Source of the DNA: JBAVQS01 sp049694275
GTDB lineage: Bacteria > Chloroflexota > Anaerolineae > UBA4142 > SHND01
Length of the DNA stretch: 13,083 nt
Reading direction: 5' to 3'
Assembly (NCBI GenBank): GCA_049694275.1
Contig: JBAVQS010000113.1
Coordinates: 1-13,083, forward strand
Below are positions 7,081 to 13,054 of this stretch, one piece after another; position 1 is the first letter of the stretch; each line of letters begins with the position of its first letter. The position numbers and the translations under genes were made by a program. The notes under the pieces were generated by a model that did no database searches, was not told the DNA's origin, and worked only from the letters and a program-made list of their open reading frames with translations.

Positions 7081-8397
7081 TTACTCTTCGGCGGGTCCGG
7101 GCTCGTTGTTTTCTCCAGTCGTTTCTTCGGCGTCCGTCCACTCGGTGGTCTCTGCCGAGTTATTATACTCTCTATACTCTTCGTCGTCCACTCGCTTGAG
7201 GGATAGACCGAGGCGCCGCCGCGCAGAATCGATCTTGATGACGCGCAGTTGGAGAGCATCTCCTTCTTTGACAACCTCTTTGGGATGGCTGATGCGCCGC
7301 TCCGAAAGCTCAGAGACATGAATCAAGCCTTCAATTCCCTCGTCGACGCGTGCAAAGGCGCCGAAGGAGGCCAGCTTGGTAATCGTCGCATTCACCAGGT
7401 CGCCGATGTGATAGCGCTCTTCAATCGTCGTCCAGGGCTCCGCCTGCAGGCGCTTGATGCTCAGCGCGATGCGGTTCTTGTCGCGGTCGATGCCCAGCAC
7501 TTTGACATTGACGACATCCCCGACCTTGACCACTTCGCCGGGGTGCCCGACCTTGGTCCAAGAGAGCTCGGAAACGTGAATGAGCCCATCCACGCCGCCG
7601 AGGTCAACGAAAACGCCGAAATCCGCAACGCTCGTCACCGCGCCCGAGCGGGTGTCCCCTTCACGGATCTCTTCCATGAGCCGCACTTTGGCGTCACGGC
7701 GCACTTCACGCATGGCATTGCGCTCGGAGAGGATCAGGCGGCTGCGGGCCCGGTCGATCTCGATGATCTTGAGCTTTAATTTTTTGCCGACAAAGCTGGC
7801 CAGGTCCTGTTCGGACAATTCGCGATCCCCGCGGGAACGGGAAGCAATATCCAACTGCGAGGCCGGGACAAATCCACGCACCTTGCCCACGCGAACGATC
7901 AACCCGCCCTTGTTATAACCGGCGACCTGAGCTTCGATGATGGCGCCGCTATCGAGGCCCGACTGGGCATCGCGCCAATCCCGCTCTTCCTGCGCGCGCA
8001 TCAACGATAAAATGGTGCCTGATTCGTAATCTTCGGGGCGCAGGACAAAGGCGAGAATCTCATCGCCGATGTGAATCTTGTCACGCCCCTCGCGCCCAAG
8101 CTCGTCGACTTCCTTCGTCGCCACGCTGGCCTCGGACTTGGTCCCGATATCGACCAAGATCTCGTGCGACGCCACGCGCACGATCACGCCCTGAACGATA
8201 TCGCCATATTTGACTTGCTTGTAGCGCAGTTCTTCGGCGCTCAACGCCGCCATCGGATGAGACGACTTGTCGCTGACCGAAGGCGCCGATTTCTTTTTGA
8301 CACGCGCAGGCGGCTGGGCTGGTGCGGTCGCCGTCGTCTGATCGTTCTGTGCGGTGTCTCCTCCCTGAAGGCTCTTGGCCTCCTCTTCTACACCCAT
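7081..8397 (-). CDS. rpsA: Ribosomal protein S1 homologue with four S1 domains
   Basis: The 438-residue protein has four S1 RNA-binding domains at about 63-134, 149-226, 246-316 and 329-402. Domains 3 and 4 carry the classic core (VADFGVFVDLGGVDGLIHVSELSW and LASFGAFARVDEGIEGLIHVSELSE, each followed by HPGEVVKVGD/HPKEVVKEGD and a final ALSIKRL/GLSLKRV strand). Four domains rather than the six of E. coli S1 is the usual shape in Gram-positive and other phyla. The N-terminal 50 residues are low-complexity, and the C-terminal tail is acidic. It presumably aids mRNA binding to the 30S subunit, though such shorter homologues are not always essential. Two starts are possible: ATG 8397 and GTG 8412, each with GGGAG 8 nt upstream; I chose ATG. 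A strong promoter with an overlapping dyad lies upstream. Confidence 0.92.
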   Translation of the reverse strand: MGVEEEAKSLQGGDTAQNDQTTATAPAQPPARVKKKSAPSVSDKSSHPMAALSAEELRYKQVKYGDIVQGVIVRVASHEILVDIGTKSEASVATKEVDELGREGRDKIHIGDEILAFVLRPEDYESGTILSLMRAQEERDWRDAQSGLDSGAIIEAQVAGYNKGGLIVRVGKVRGFVPASQLDIASRSRGDRELSEQDLASFVGKKLKLKIIEIDRARSRLILSERNAMREVRRDAKVRLMEEIREGDTRSGAVTSVADFGVFVDLGGVDGLIHVSELSWTKVGHPGEVVKVGDVVNVKVLGIDRDKNRIALSIKRLQAEPWTTIEERYHIGDLVNATITKLASFGAFARVDEGIEGLIHVSELSERRISHPKEVVKEGDALQLRVIKIDSARRRLGLSLKRVDDEEYREYNNSAETTEWTDAEETTGENNEPGPAEE

Positions 8398-8433
8398 TAC
8401 CAATACTCCCACGTGCTTTTCTCCCGACCTTAC

Positions 8434-8460
8434 TCGGATAATTATAGGCGAATTATCCGA
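8434..8460. promoter_or_regulatory. Operator-like inverted repeat over the S1 promoter
   Basis: TCGGATAATT and AATTATCCGA form a perfect 10-bp inverted repeat with a 7-nt spacer. The dyad runs from 3 nt inside the -35 to the predicted transcription start and covers the -10 box, the classic site for a dimeric repressor. A further TCGGATA half-site lies at 8477-8483. The regulator is unknown. Confidence 0.55.
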
Positions 8461-8468
8461 TTTGGCAA
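8441..8468 (-). promoter_or_regulatory. Promoter of the S1 gene
   Basis: On the minus strand, TTGCCA (8468-8463, 5 of 6) and TATAAT (8446-8441, 6 of 6) are separated by 16 nt. The predicted start near 8434 gives a leader of about 36 nt to the ATG at 8397. A dyad overlaps its spacer and -10. Confidence 0.75.
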
Positions 8469-8549
8469 CTAGCCTTTCGGATATAGATTTTGGAATAATG
8501 TCGGCGCGCGCGGGCCCAATCCCCTCACGCAGCGCATCCGGTCACAATA

Positions 8550-8565
8550 CGGGGTCGCCTCCCCG
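8550..8565 (-). terminator. Weak hairpin just after ridA
   Basis: CGGGG and CCCCG form a 5-bp stem with a 6-nt loop 4 nt beyond the ridA stop codon. No T-run follows on the minus strand, so it is at best a weak or Rho-assisted terminator. Confidence 0.25.
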
Positions 8566-8569
8566 GCTA

Positions 8570-8956
8570 TTACTCATTCGCAACGGCGATGGCTTCGATC
8601 TCCACAAGCGCCCCGGCGGGCAGCCGAACGACCTGCACGGTCGAACGGGCCGGCGGCGCCGACGGAAAGAACTGGGCGTACACTTCATTCATCGCCTTGA
8701 AATCGTCCAGGTTCACCATAAAGACCGTCGTCTTGACGATCCGGCCGAGCGAGCTGCCGGCCTCTTGCAGCACCGCGCTCAGATTCTGGAGCGCGCGGCG
8801 CGTCTGTTCCTGAATGCCCCCTTCGACCAGCTTGCCCGTCGCCGGATCGAGCGGAACCTGACCGGCGCAAAAGATGAGTTCTCCGGAACGAATCGCTTGC
8901 GAATACGGGCCCAGCGCGGCCGGGGCTTGAGGGGTAGATACCACACGACGGTCCAT
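8570..8956 (-). CDS. ridA: RidA family (YjgF/UK114) enamine/imine deaminase
   Basis: At 128 residues it has the normal length for this trimeric cytosolic family, which hydrolyses reactive enamine/imine intermediates from PLP enzymes such as threonine dehydratase. Visible signature residues are PAALGPYSQAI (Y18), FCAGQVPLDPATG, the long helix QTRRALQNLSAVLQEAGSSL, and PPARSTVQVVRLP with R104 in the place of the substrate-carboxylate-binding arginine. It ends with VEIEAIA and E119. R104 suggests an active deaminase rather than an inactive Rid paralogue. The start at 8956 is fixed by GGAGG 7 nt before ATG; the frame could be extended to a TTG at 9001, but no ribosome binding site supports it. 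A consensus promoter lies about 100 nt upstream, after the beta-helix gene, so ridA is transcribed on its own. Confidence 0.93.
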   Translation of the reverse strand: MDRRVVSTPQAPAALGPYSQAIRSGELIFCAGQVPLDPATGKLVEGGIQEQTRRALQNLSAVLQEAGSSLGRIVKTTVFMVNLDDFKAMNEVYAQFFPSAPPARSTVQVVRLPAGALVEIEAIAVANE

Positions 8957-9020
8957 CGAGGCGCCTCCAATGACAAGTGTTTTTTGCGGCGAACAGAACA
9001 AATCTCGTCAACACGCGCAA

Positions 9021-9058
9021 CGGCGGATTCCATGCAGAATCCGCCGCAGCATTCTGCA
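9021..9058 (-). promoter_or_regulatory. Two mutually exclusive dyads in the ridA leader/operator region
   Basis: Dyad A pairs CGGCGGATTC with GAATCCGCCG (9021-9030 and 9037-9046; 10 bp, 6-nt loop). Dyad B pairs TGCAGAAT with ATTCTGCA (9033-9040 and 9051-9058; 8 bp, 10-nt gap). They share 9037-9040, so as RNA only one can form. As DNA, dyad B lies directly over the predicted +1. No T-run follows, so neither is a standard terminator. Confidence 0.6.
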
Positions 9059-9061
9059 AAA

Positions 9062-9089
9062 ATTATACCCAGCGTCCAGCAATTGTCAA
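9062..9089 (-). promoter_or_regulatory. Fully consensus sigma-70 promoter of ridA
   Basis: On the minus strand, TTGACA (9089-9084) and TATAAT (9067-9062) both match consensus at all six positions with a 16-nt spacer. It lies between the stop of the beta-helix gene and ridA, and gives a leader of about 100 nt. Confidence 0.88.
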
Positions 9090-9092
9090 GCT

Positions 9093-10025
9093 TTACGGGC
9101 TTAACGGAATATTGTTATTGACCAGCGTCAGGCTCTGCGAGTGCTCGGCCCCGAGCGGGCTGACGCGATTATTCTCGATATAGTTCCCGCTGACCACGTC
9201 GAACGACCCATATCCCAGCCAGAACCCATAATTGTTCCGCTGGAGCTCGTTGCCGATAAAGCGATTATCGTGCGAAAAGGTCGCCTCGATGCCGTTGGCG
9301 GAATTGTCGTCCAGGGTGTTGTAGAGGTAGGCGCAGTTATTGCTCGCGCGCTCGGGCGTATTTCCCTGATAGATTCCATCGCCCGAAAAGTTGAACGTAT
9401 TCCCTACCACGACGCTATAGTCGCTATTGACGATCGCGATCCCCGCCGACTCGCACCCCGAGTCGGTCCCGCTCCAGCACGACCGGTTGTTGTAATTCCC
9501 CTCGTTCTCTTCCACCCGGTTGCGCGGCGAGTTCATCAGGCGGATGCCCCACCCCCGGTTCTTGTTCAAATGATTGAGGCGGAGGACATTGCTGCCGCCG
9601 TTAATCACCTGCACGCCGGCGATATTCCCGGAGGCGGTCACGTTCTGCACGACCGAGTTGGTGGTATTGAACAGCATCATCCCGCCCTTGGGGTACCACC
9701 CACCCAGATCCAACGGGTTGTTATCGTCTACATAATTGCCGGAAAAATCCGAATCGCGGACCGTGACGCGCGACGCGTCCGAAACCAGCAGCCCCAGCTC
9801 GAACCCGTGCGCCTGGCAGTTGCGGACCACCACCCCGCGATGTCCCTGCACGACGATCCCGGTCCCGGACCCATTGCCCTGCAAGACCGGCGTCCCACGC
9901 GCTTTGCAGTCGATCACTTCGTTATCCGACTGGGCTGTAATCGACTGCCCGGGTACCGCCGCGGGCAAATACGGGGTGGAATTTTGCGGCAAGAAAAGGA
10001 GAAAGAGAAACAATAGCTGGCGCAT
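9093..10025 (-). CDS. Secreted right-handed parallel beta-helix repeat protein
   Basis: The 310-residue product begins with a short signal-like segment (MRQLLFLFLLFLP) and is probably exported. From about residue 35 to the end, it is a run of parallel beta-helix coils of about 22 residues with Asn/Asp/Gly at turns (GIVVQGHRGVVVRNCQAHG, LLVSDASRVTVRDSDFSGN, NSVVQNVTASGNIAGVQVI, GIRLMNSPRNRVEENEGNYNN, GIAIVNSDYSVVVGNTFNFSG, GFWLGYGSFDVVSGNYIENN). This is the NosD/PbH1 type. Such proteins bind or cleave polysaccharides or decorate the cell surface; no lyase or hydrolase active site can be assigned by eye. Several cysteines (SCWSGTDSGCES) may form disulfides. No anchor is present. The start follows AAGGGGGG 9 nt before ATG, and that site lies partly within a hairpin. 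It is divergent from the DUF2804 gene. Confidence 0.87.
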   Translation of the reverse strand: MRQLLFLFLLFLPQNSTPYLPAAVPGQSITAQSDNEVIDCKARGTPVLQGNGSGTGIVVQGHRGVVVRNCQAHGFELGLLVSDASRVTVRDSDFSGNYVDDNNPLDLGGWYPKGGMMLFNTTNSVVQNVTASGNIAGVQVINGGSNVLRLNHLNKNRGWGIRLMNSPRNRVEENEGNYNNRSCWSGTDSGCESAGIAIVNSDYSVVVGNTFNFSGDGIYQGNTPERASNNCAYLYNTLDDNSANGIEATFSHDNRFIGNELQRNNYGFWLGYGSFDVVSGNYIENNRVSPLGAEHSQSLTLVNNNIPLSP

Positions 10026-10037
10026 GGTAACTTACCC

Positions 10038-10057
10038 CCCTTCCCTGTAGGGAAGGG
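10038..10057 (-). promoter_or_regulatory. Hairpin overlapping the ribosome binding site of the beta-helix gene
   Basis: CCCTTCCCT and AGGGAAGGG are perfect complements separated by 2 nt (practically an 8-bp stem with a 4-nt loop). On the minus strand the 3' arm contains part of the purine-rich ribosome binding site AAGGGGGG, so folding would hinder translation. The sequence type resembles pyrimidine/purine-rich small repeats that I recall as frequent in Chloroflexota genomes (inference). Confidence 0.6.
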
Positions 10058-10073
10058 CCGAAGGGTGAAGCCA

Positions 10074-10103
10074 TGTATAGCACAAAAGCGGCTTTTATTG
10101 CAA
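10074..10103 (-). promoter_or_regulatory. Candidate promoter of the beta-helix gene
   Basis: On the minus strand, TTGCAA (10103-10098) and TATACA (10079-10074) are 18 nt apart, and TGC before the -10 makes it an extended -10. The predicted leader is about 41 nt and includes the hairpin at 10038-10057. Confidence 0.5.
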
Positions 10104-10110
10104 CTTGCGA

Positions 10111-10116
10111 TATAAT
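10111..10116 (+). promoter_or_regulatory. -10 box of the DUF2804 gene
   Basis: A perfect TATAAT lies 40 nt before the GTG start at 10157. No good -35 is visible at the usual distance. If this is the promoter, translation cannot begin at 10073 or 10115, which supports the GTG start. Confidence 0.5.
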
Positions 10117-10156
10117 GAGAAAAGCAGTCCATTACCGCATCGATAGGGAGGTTGGA

Positions 10157-11197
10157 GTGCAACAAGAGATCGCGTTCCCCGCGCCCCTGCTCGCCCCGGA
10201 CGGCCGCCTCACCACTGCCGGCTGGGCCCGCCATCCGCTGCTCGATTGTAACCTGGAAGACGCCCGCTTTTATCCCGCACCCCTGCGCCCACTCCAGTTT
10301 CTCCGCATCAAACGATGGGATTATTACGCGGTATTCACCCCACGGCGCTTTTTCTCGGCAACCATCGCCGACCTCGGCTATGCGGCCAACCTCTTTGTCT
10401 ATACCCTCGATTTTGAAACGAACGAGCTGTACGAAGAGTCCCTCATCGCTCCGCTGGGCGGCGGCGTCATCCTGCCGCGCAACAGCACGGAGGGGGACGC
10501 CTATTTCAACGATGGCCGCGTGCGCATCCTCCTGCGCGCCACGCCGGACGCGCGCGCGCTCTTTGTCGATTGGCCGGCTTTTAAACAAGCGGGCGGCATT
10601 CGCGCCGACATCACCCTGGCGTGCCCGCCCCGGCACGAATCGATGAATATCGTCATTCCGATTGGCCCCCGCCGCTTTTATTTCAACCGCAAGGTCAACT
10701 GCATGCCGGCGCGCGGCTATATTCACTTTGGCGACATTCGTGAAGAGCTGAATCCGCGCGAGTCGATCGGCTCGCTCGACTGGGGGCGCGGGGTCTGGGA
10801 TTACAAGAGCTTTTGGAACTGGGCCAGCGCCTCGGGATTTCTGCCGGATGGCCGCACCATCGGACTGAACCTGGGGACCGGATTTGGCGACACCTCGGCG
10901 GCGACCGAGAATGCCGTGATTCTCGACGGCCGCATCCACAAACTTGAACAGGTCCCGTTCGTATACGACCCGAAGGATTACATGCACCCCTGGCGATTCA
11001 AAGATGCGGCGGGTAGGCTCGACCTCGAGTTCGTCCCTTTCCGCGAGCGCCTCGCGCGCACCAACCTCCTCCTCATTCAGAGCGAGGTGCATCAAATGTT
11101 CGGCCGCTATTCAGGGCGCATCGTCACGGAGGAGGGCGAGGTCATCCGCCTCGACGGCCTCACCGGCTTTGCCGAAGAGCATCACGCCCGCTGGTAA
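10157..11197 (+). CDS. DUF2804 family protein
   Basis: The 346-residue product matches the DUF2804 pattern along its whole length. The N-terminal block includes LDCNLEDARFY, then KRWDYYAVFTPRRFFSATIADLGYAANLFVYTLDFET. The middle includes PRHESMNIVIPIGPRRFYFNRKVNCMPARGYI. Near the C-terminus are SLDWGRGVWDYKSFWNWASASG, IGLNLGTGFGDTSAATENAVILDG and the closing LIQSEVHQMFGRYSG-GLTGFAEEHHARW. The family is widespread but has no established biochemical role; the conserved Trp, His and Asp/Glu residues suggest a beta-rich ligand-binding or hydrolytic fold, which is only a guess. There is no signal peptide or TM segment. I chose GTG at 10157 because AGGGAGG (10145-10151) lies 5 nt before it. An open frame extends upstream to 10073 but crosses a TATAAT box. 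It is likely co-transcribed with the membrane-protein gene 65 nt downstream. Confidence 0.88.
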   Translation: MQQEIAFPAPLLAPDGRLTTAGWARHPLLDCNLEDARFYPAPLRPLQFLRIKRWDYYAVFTPRRFFSATIADLGYAANLFVYTLDFETNELYEESLIAPLGGGVILPRNSTEGDAYFNDGRVRILLRATPDARALFVDWPAFKQAGGIRADITLACPPRHESMNIVIPIGPRRFYFNRKVNCMPARGYIHFGDIREELNPRESIGSLDWGRGVWDYKSFWNWASASGFLPDGRTIGLNLGTGFGDTSAATENAVILDGRIHKLEQVPFVYDPKDYMHPWRFKDAAGRLDLEFVPFRERLARTNLLLIQSEVHQMFGRYSGRIVTEEGEVIRLDGLTGFAEEHHARW

Positions 11198-11202
11198 TGG
11201 GA

Positions 11203-11247
11203 GAGACGTTTCGCGACCAACGGGAGTCCTGCGGAGTGAAACGTCTC
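11203..11247 (+). repeat. 45-nt palindromic dispersed repeat, copy 2
   Basis: GAGACGTTTC and GAAACGTCTC form a perfect 10-bp inverted repeat around the 25-nt core shared exactly with copy 1 (4137-4181, opposite strand). It fills most of the 65-nt gap between the DUF2804 stop and the next start codon, and ends 5 nt before the AAGGAG of that gene. Confidence 0.9.
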
Positions 11248-11262
11248 CGACGAAGGAGTGAC

Positions 11263-11892
11263 ATGGACCTCAACCATCCCGAAGTGACCGCCGCCGCGCT
11301 GAAAATCTTGCGTAACCCCGCGACCTTTCAATGGTACGTCATCCCCTTGCTCGCAGTGGTCGTCTATATCTATTTCAACGAAATCTCTGCCGGGAACTGG
11401 AAAGGGGTCGCCGCCGGGCTCGCCCTGTATGCCGTCCACTGGTTTTACGAAATCCTCAATGCCCTCATCCAGCATTTCAGCGGGCATGCCCTCTGGACCG
11501 TGCCGGCCGGCACAGCCTTGCTCCTTCTGATCGGCGTCGGCGTCGAGATCAGCCTTATGTTCTCCGTCGCTGGCCTGGTCCTTTCCAAGGTCCTGCCCGC
11601 CGACCCACGCCTGAAAATTCTCGGCGTCAACAATCGTCTCTTGTTCGCGCTGGGCAACGCCGCCCTCTTTTCCCTCATCGAAATCTTTCTCGTGCAGACG
11701 CCCACCTTTGCCTGGGTTTATCCCTGGTGGGGCGCAATCCCGGTCTTTATCACCGTCTATATCCCCTTCTTTATCGCCGCCAACGCGGCGTATGACTGGC
11801 CGCCGCGCATCCAGGTCCGTTTCATCGGTGGGCTATTCGCCGTCGACGCGGTGATGCTCGTCCTGTTCGCAGGCATCTTGCGCTGGATCTAA
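11263..11892 (+). CDS. Conserved six-TM integral membrane protein of unknown function
   Basis: The 209-residue product has six likely membrane helices at about 23-39, 46-68, 81-108, 126-146, 154-175 and 186-206. Polar residues lie within or at the edges of the helices: H60 and E63 in AVHWFYEILNALIQ, H71 and H75, E95, E140, D178 and D195. The His/Glu cluster near helix 2 could bind a metal or take part in catalysis (inference). I do not recognise a named family. The start at 11263 is chosen because GAAGGAG (11251-11257) lies 5 nt upstream. An in-frame ATG at 11197 would overlap the DUF2804 stop codon (TAATG) and add 22 residues encoded mostly by the palindromic repeat, so it is rejected. It probably forms a two-gene operon with DUF2804. 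Confidence 0.85.
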   Translation: MDLNHPEVTAAALKILRNPATFQWYVIPLLAVVVYIYFNEISAGNWKGVAAGLALYAVHWFYEILNALIQHFSGHALWTVPAGTALLLLIGVGVEISLMFSVAGLVLSKVLPADPRLKILGVNNRLLFALGNAALFSLIEIFLVQTPTFAWVYPWWGAIPVFITVYIPFFIAANAAYDWPPRIQVRFIGGLFAVDAVMLVLFAGILRWI

Positions 11893-12175
11893 TCGCCAGT
11901 TTGGTAGTGGGTTGACGAGTTTGACGCAGAGGATTGCCCTTCCACCTTTTTGGTGTAAAATTGAATTAGCGGTTTTGAGCTTTGCACGGTCTTTCGCCCA
12001 TTGAGTTTCATCAGTGGTCGGTGAACGACCATCAGCCGATGGGAGCGTCGAACATCGGCCCGCTCTGGTCATTTGCACCGGGGCGAGCTTTTCTGTTTCA
12101 GAGCATGAAAAAGCTGAAGCAAAATAAGAATCTTGTTTCCCTTAACAGGGAAGCGAACTCTCGTTGAGGTCTCCA
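11893..12175 (+). other. 283-nt hairpin-rich leader/intergenic region before the TIR-LexA gene
   Basis: No gene is supported here. A candidate promoter is at 11934-11961 (TTGCCC, 16 nt, TAAAAT), a moderate match. Downstream are four small dyads in a row: TGGTCG/CGACCA (12015-12031), GCCGATG/CATCGGC (12035-12059), AGCTTTT/AAAAGCT (12086-12115) and TTCCCT/AGGGAA (12137-12152). A 20-codon reading frame occupies 12105-12167. CGAAC-N4-GTTG (12154-12166) resembles a Gram-positive SOS box. Composition becomes more AT-rich than the upstream genes. Confidence 0.5.
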
Positions 12176-13054
12176 ATGGCCCATGTCTTCATTTCTTACG
12201 TGCGTGAAAACTCCAGGTCAGTGAATAAACTCGAAAGGGCACTTGCTGCCAAAGGGGTAAAAGTTTGGTTGGACCGCAATGATATTGCACCCGGCGAGGA
12301 CTGGCAAAATGCTATTAGGCGAGCAATATTAGGCGGCGATTTTTTCATTGCCTGTTTTTCTAAAGAATATAATGCCCGCGGGCGTAGCTACATGAATCAA
12401 GAACTTAAGTTAGCTATCGATGAACTCAGCAAGCGACCTGATGACCAAGTATGGTTCATACCAGTCCTCTTTTCCGGTCAAGTCCCTGATATTTCAATCG
12501 GTGCTGGTAAAACCCTACAAAGCATCCAATGGGTTGAACTGACCCAGAACAAATGGAAGTCGGGATTAGAGAGAATCATAAAGGTAATCAAACCGAAAGA
12601 AATACCTACTGTGGAGCAACCAGCCAACCGCCCAACGCTTGGGTTAGTTGCTATCCCGGTTCTCGGTCGCATCATTGCAGGTAACGCAACTCCGATTCCT
12701 GACGCAGCTAGGTCAACGTTTCCTGAGAAAGTCACGCTGACACGCGACCTAGTGCCTGACCCAGATAATCTATACGCGCTGTACGTTAAGGGTGAATCGC
12801 TGGAGGACGCGTCGATTCATGACGGCGACATTGTCATCATGCGGCATCAACAGGTTGCGGAGAATGGCGACTTCGTCGCTGTCTGGCTCAAGGAGGAGCA
12901 CTCGACCACACTCAAGCGTTATTACCGAGAACCGCACAAGGTCCGGCTTCAGTCAGCAAACCCAACCTTCGAGCCTATTTACAAGAACCCGAAGGATGTT
13001 GAGATTCATGGCAAGGTAGTATTGGTTATCCGCCAGCTTGAGCGAGCTCGTTAG
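12176..13054 (+). CDS. TIR domain fused to a LexA-type S24 self-cleaving peptidase domain
   Basis: The 292-residue product has an N-terminal TIR domain (about 1-138): AHVFISYVREN, the KVWLDRNDIAPGEDWQNAI segment typical of bacterial TIR_2 proteins, FFIACFS, and YMNQELKLAI with E76 as the probable NAD-cleaving glutamate. After a linker (139-155) comes a complete LexA C-terminal domain. It has IPVLGRIIAG with the Ala168-Gly169 scissile bond, LYVKGESLEDASIHDGDIVI with nucleophile S208, STTLKRYYRE with general base K247, and LQSANPTFEP-HGKVVLVIRQL as the dimer strand. LexA's DNA-binding domain is absent, so it should not act as a repressor. By inference, cleavage (RecA- or damage-induced) frees or activates a toxic TIR. 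The start is ATG 12176, with GAGG 6 nt upstream; a TTG four codons earlier is less likely. GC content is lower than its neighbours, suggesting transfer. Domain calls are strong; the mechanism is hypothetical. Confidence 0.9.
   Translation: MAHVFISYVRENSRSVNKLERALAAKGVKVWLDRNDIAPGEDWQNAIRRAILGGDFFIACFSKEYNARGRSYMNQELKLAIDELSKRPDDQVWFIPVLFSGQVPDISIGAGKTLQSIQWVELTQNKWKSGLERIIKVIKPKEIPTVEQPANRPTLGLVAIPVLGRIIAGNATPIPDAARSTFPEKVTLTRDLVPDPDNLYALYVKGESLEDASIHDGDIVIMRHQQVAENGDFVAVWLKEEHSTTLKRYYREPHKVRLQSANPTFEPIYKNPKDVEIHGKVVLVIRQLERAR

Noticed and set aside
10073..10156. 28-residue N-terminal extension of the DUF2804 protein
   Set aside because: It would run through a TATAAT box and has no ribosome binding site; the GTG at 10157 has AGGGAGG at a good distance.
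9914..11095. 393-codon minus-strand frame
   Set aside because: It is antisense to the DUF2804 gene and crosses the divergent promoter region.
11197..11262. 22-residue N-terminal extension of the membrane protein
   Set aside because: It is encoded almost entirely by the palindromic repeat and lacks a ribosome binding site; the ATG at 11263 has a strong one.
11982..12104. Upstream part of a 61-codon frame before the TIR-LexA gene
   Set aside because: The start would be a TTG without ribosome binding site and the sequence shows no family resemblance; only the final 20 codons from ATG are worth noting.
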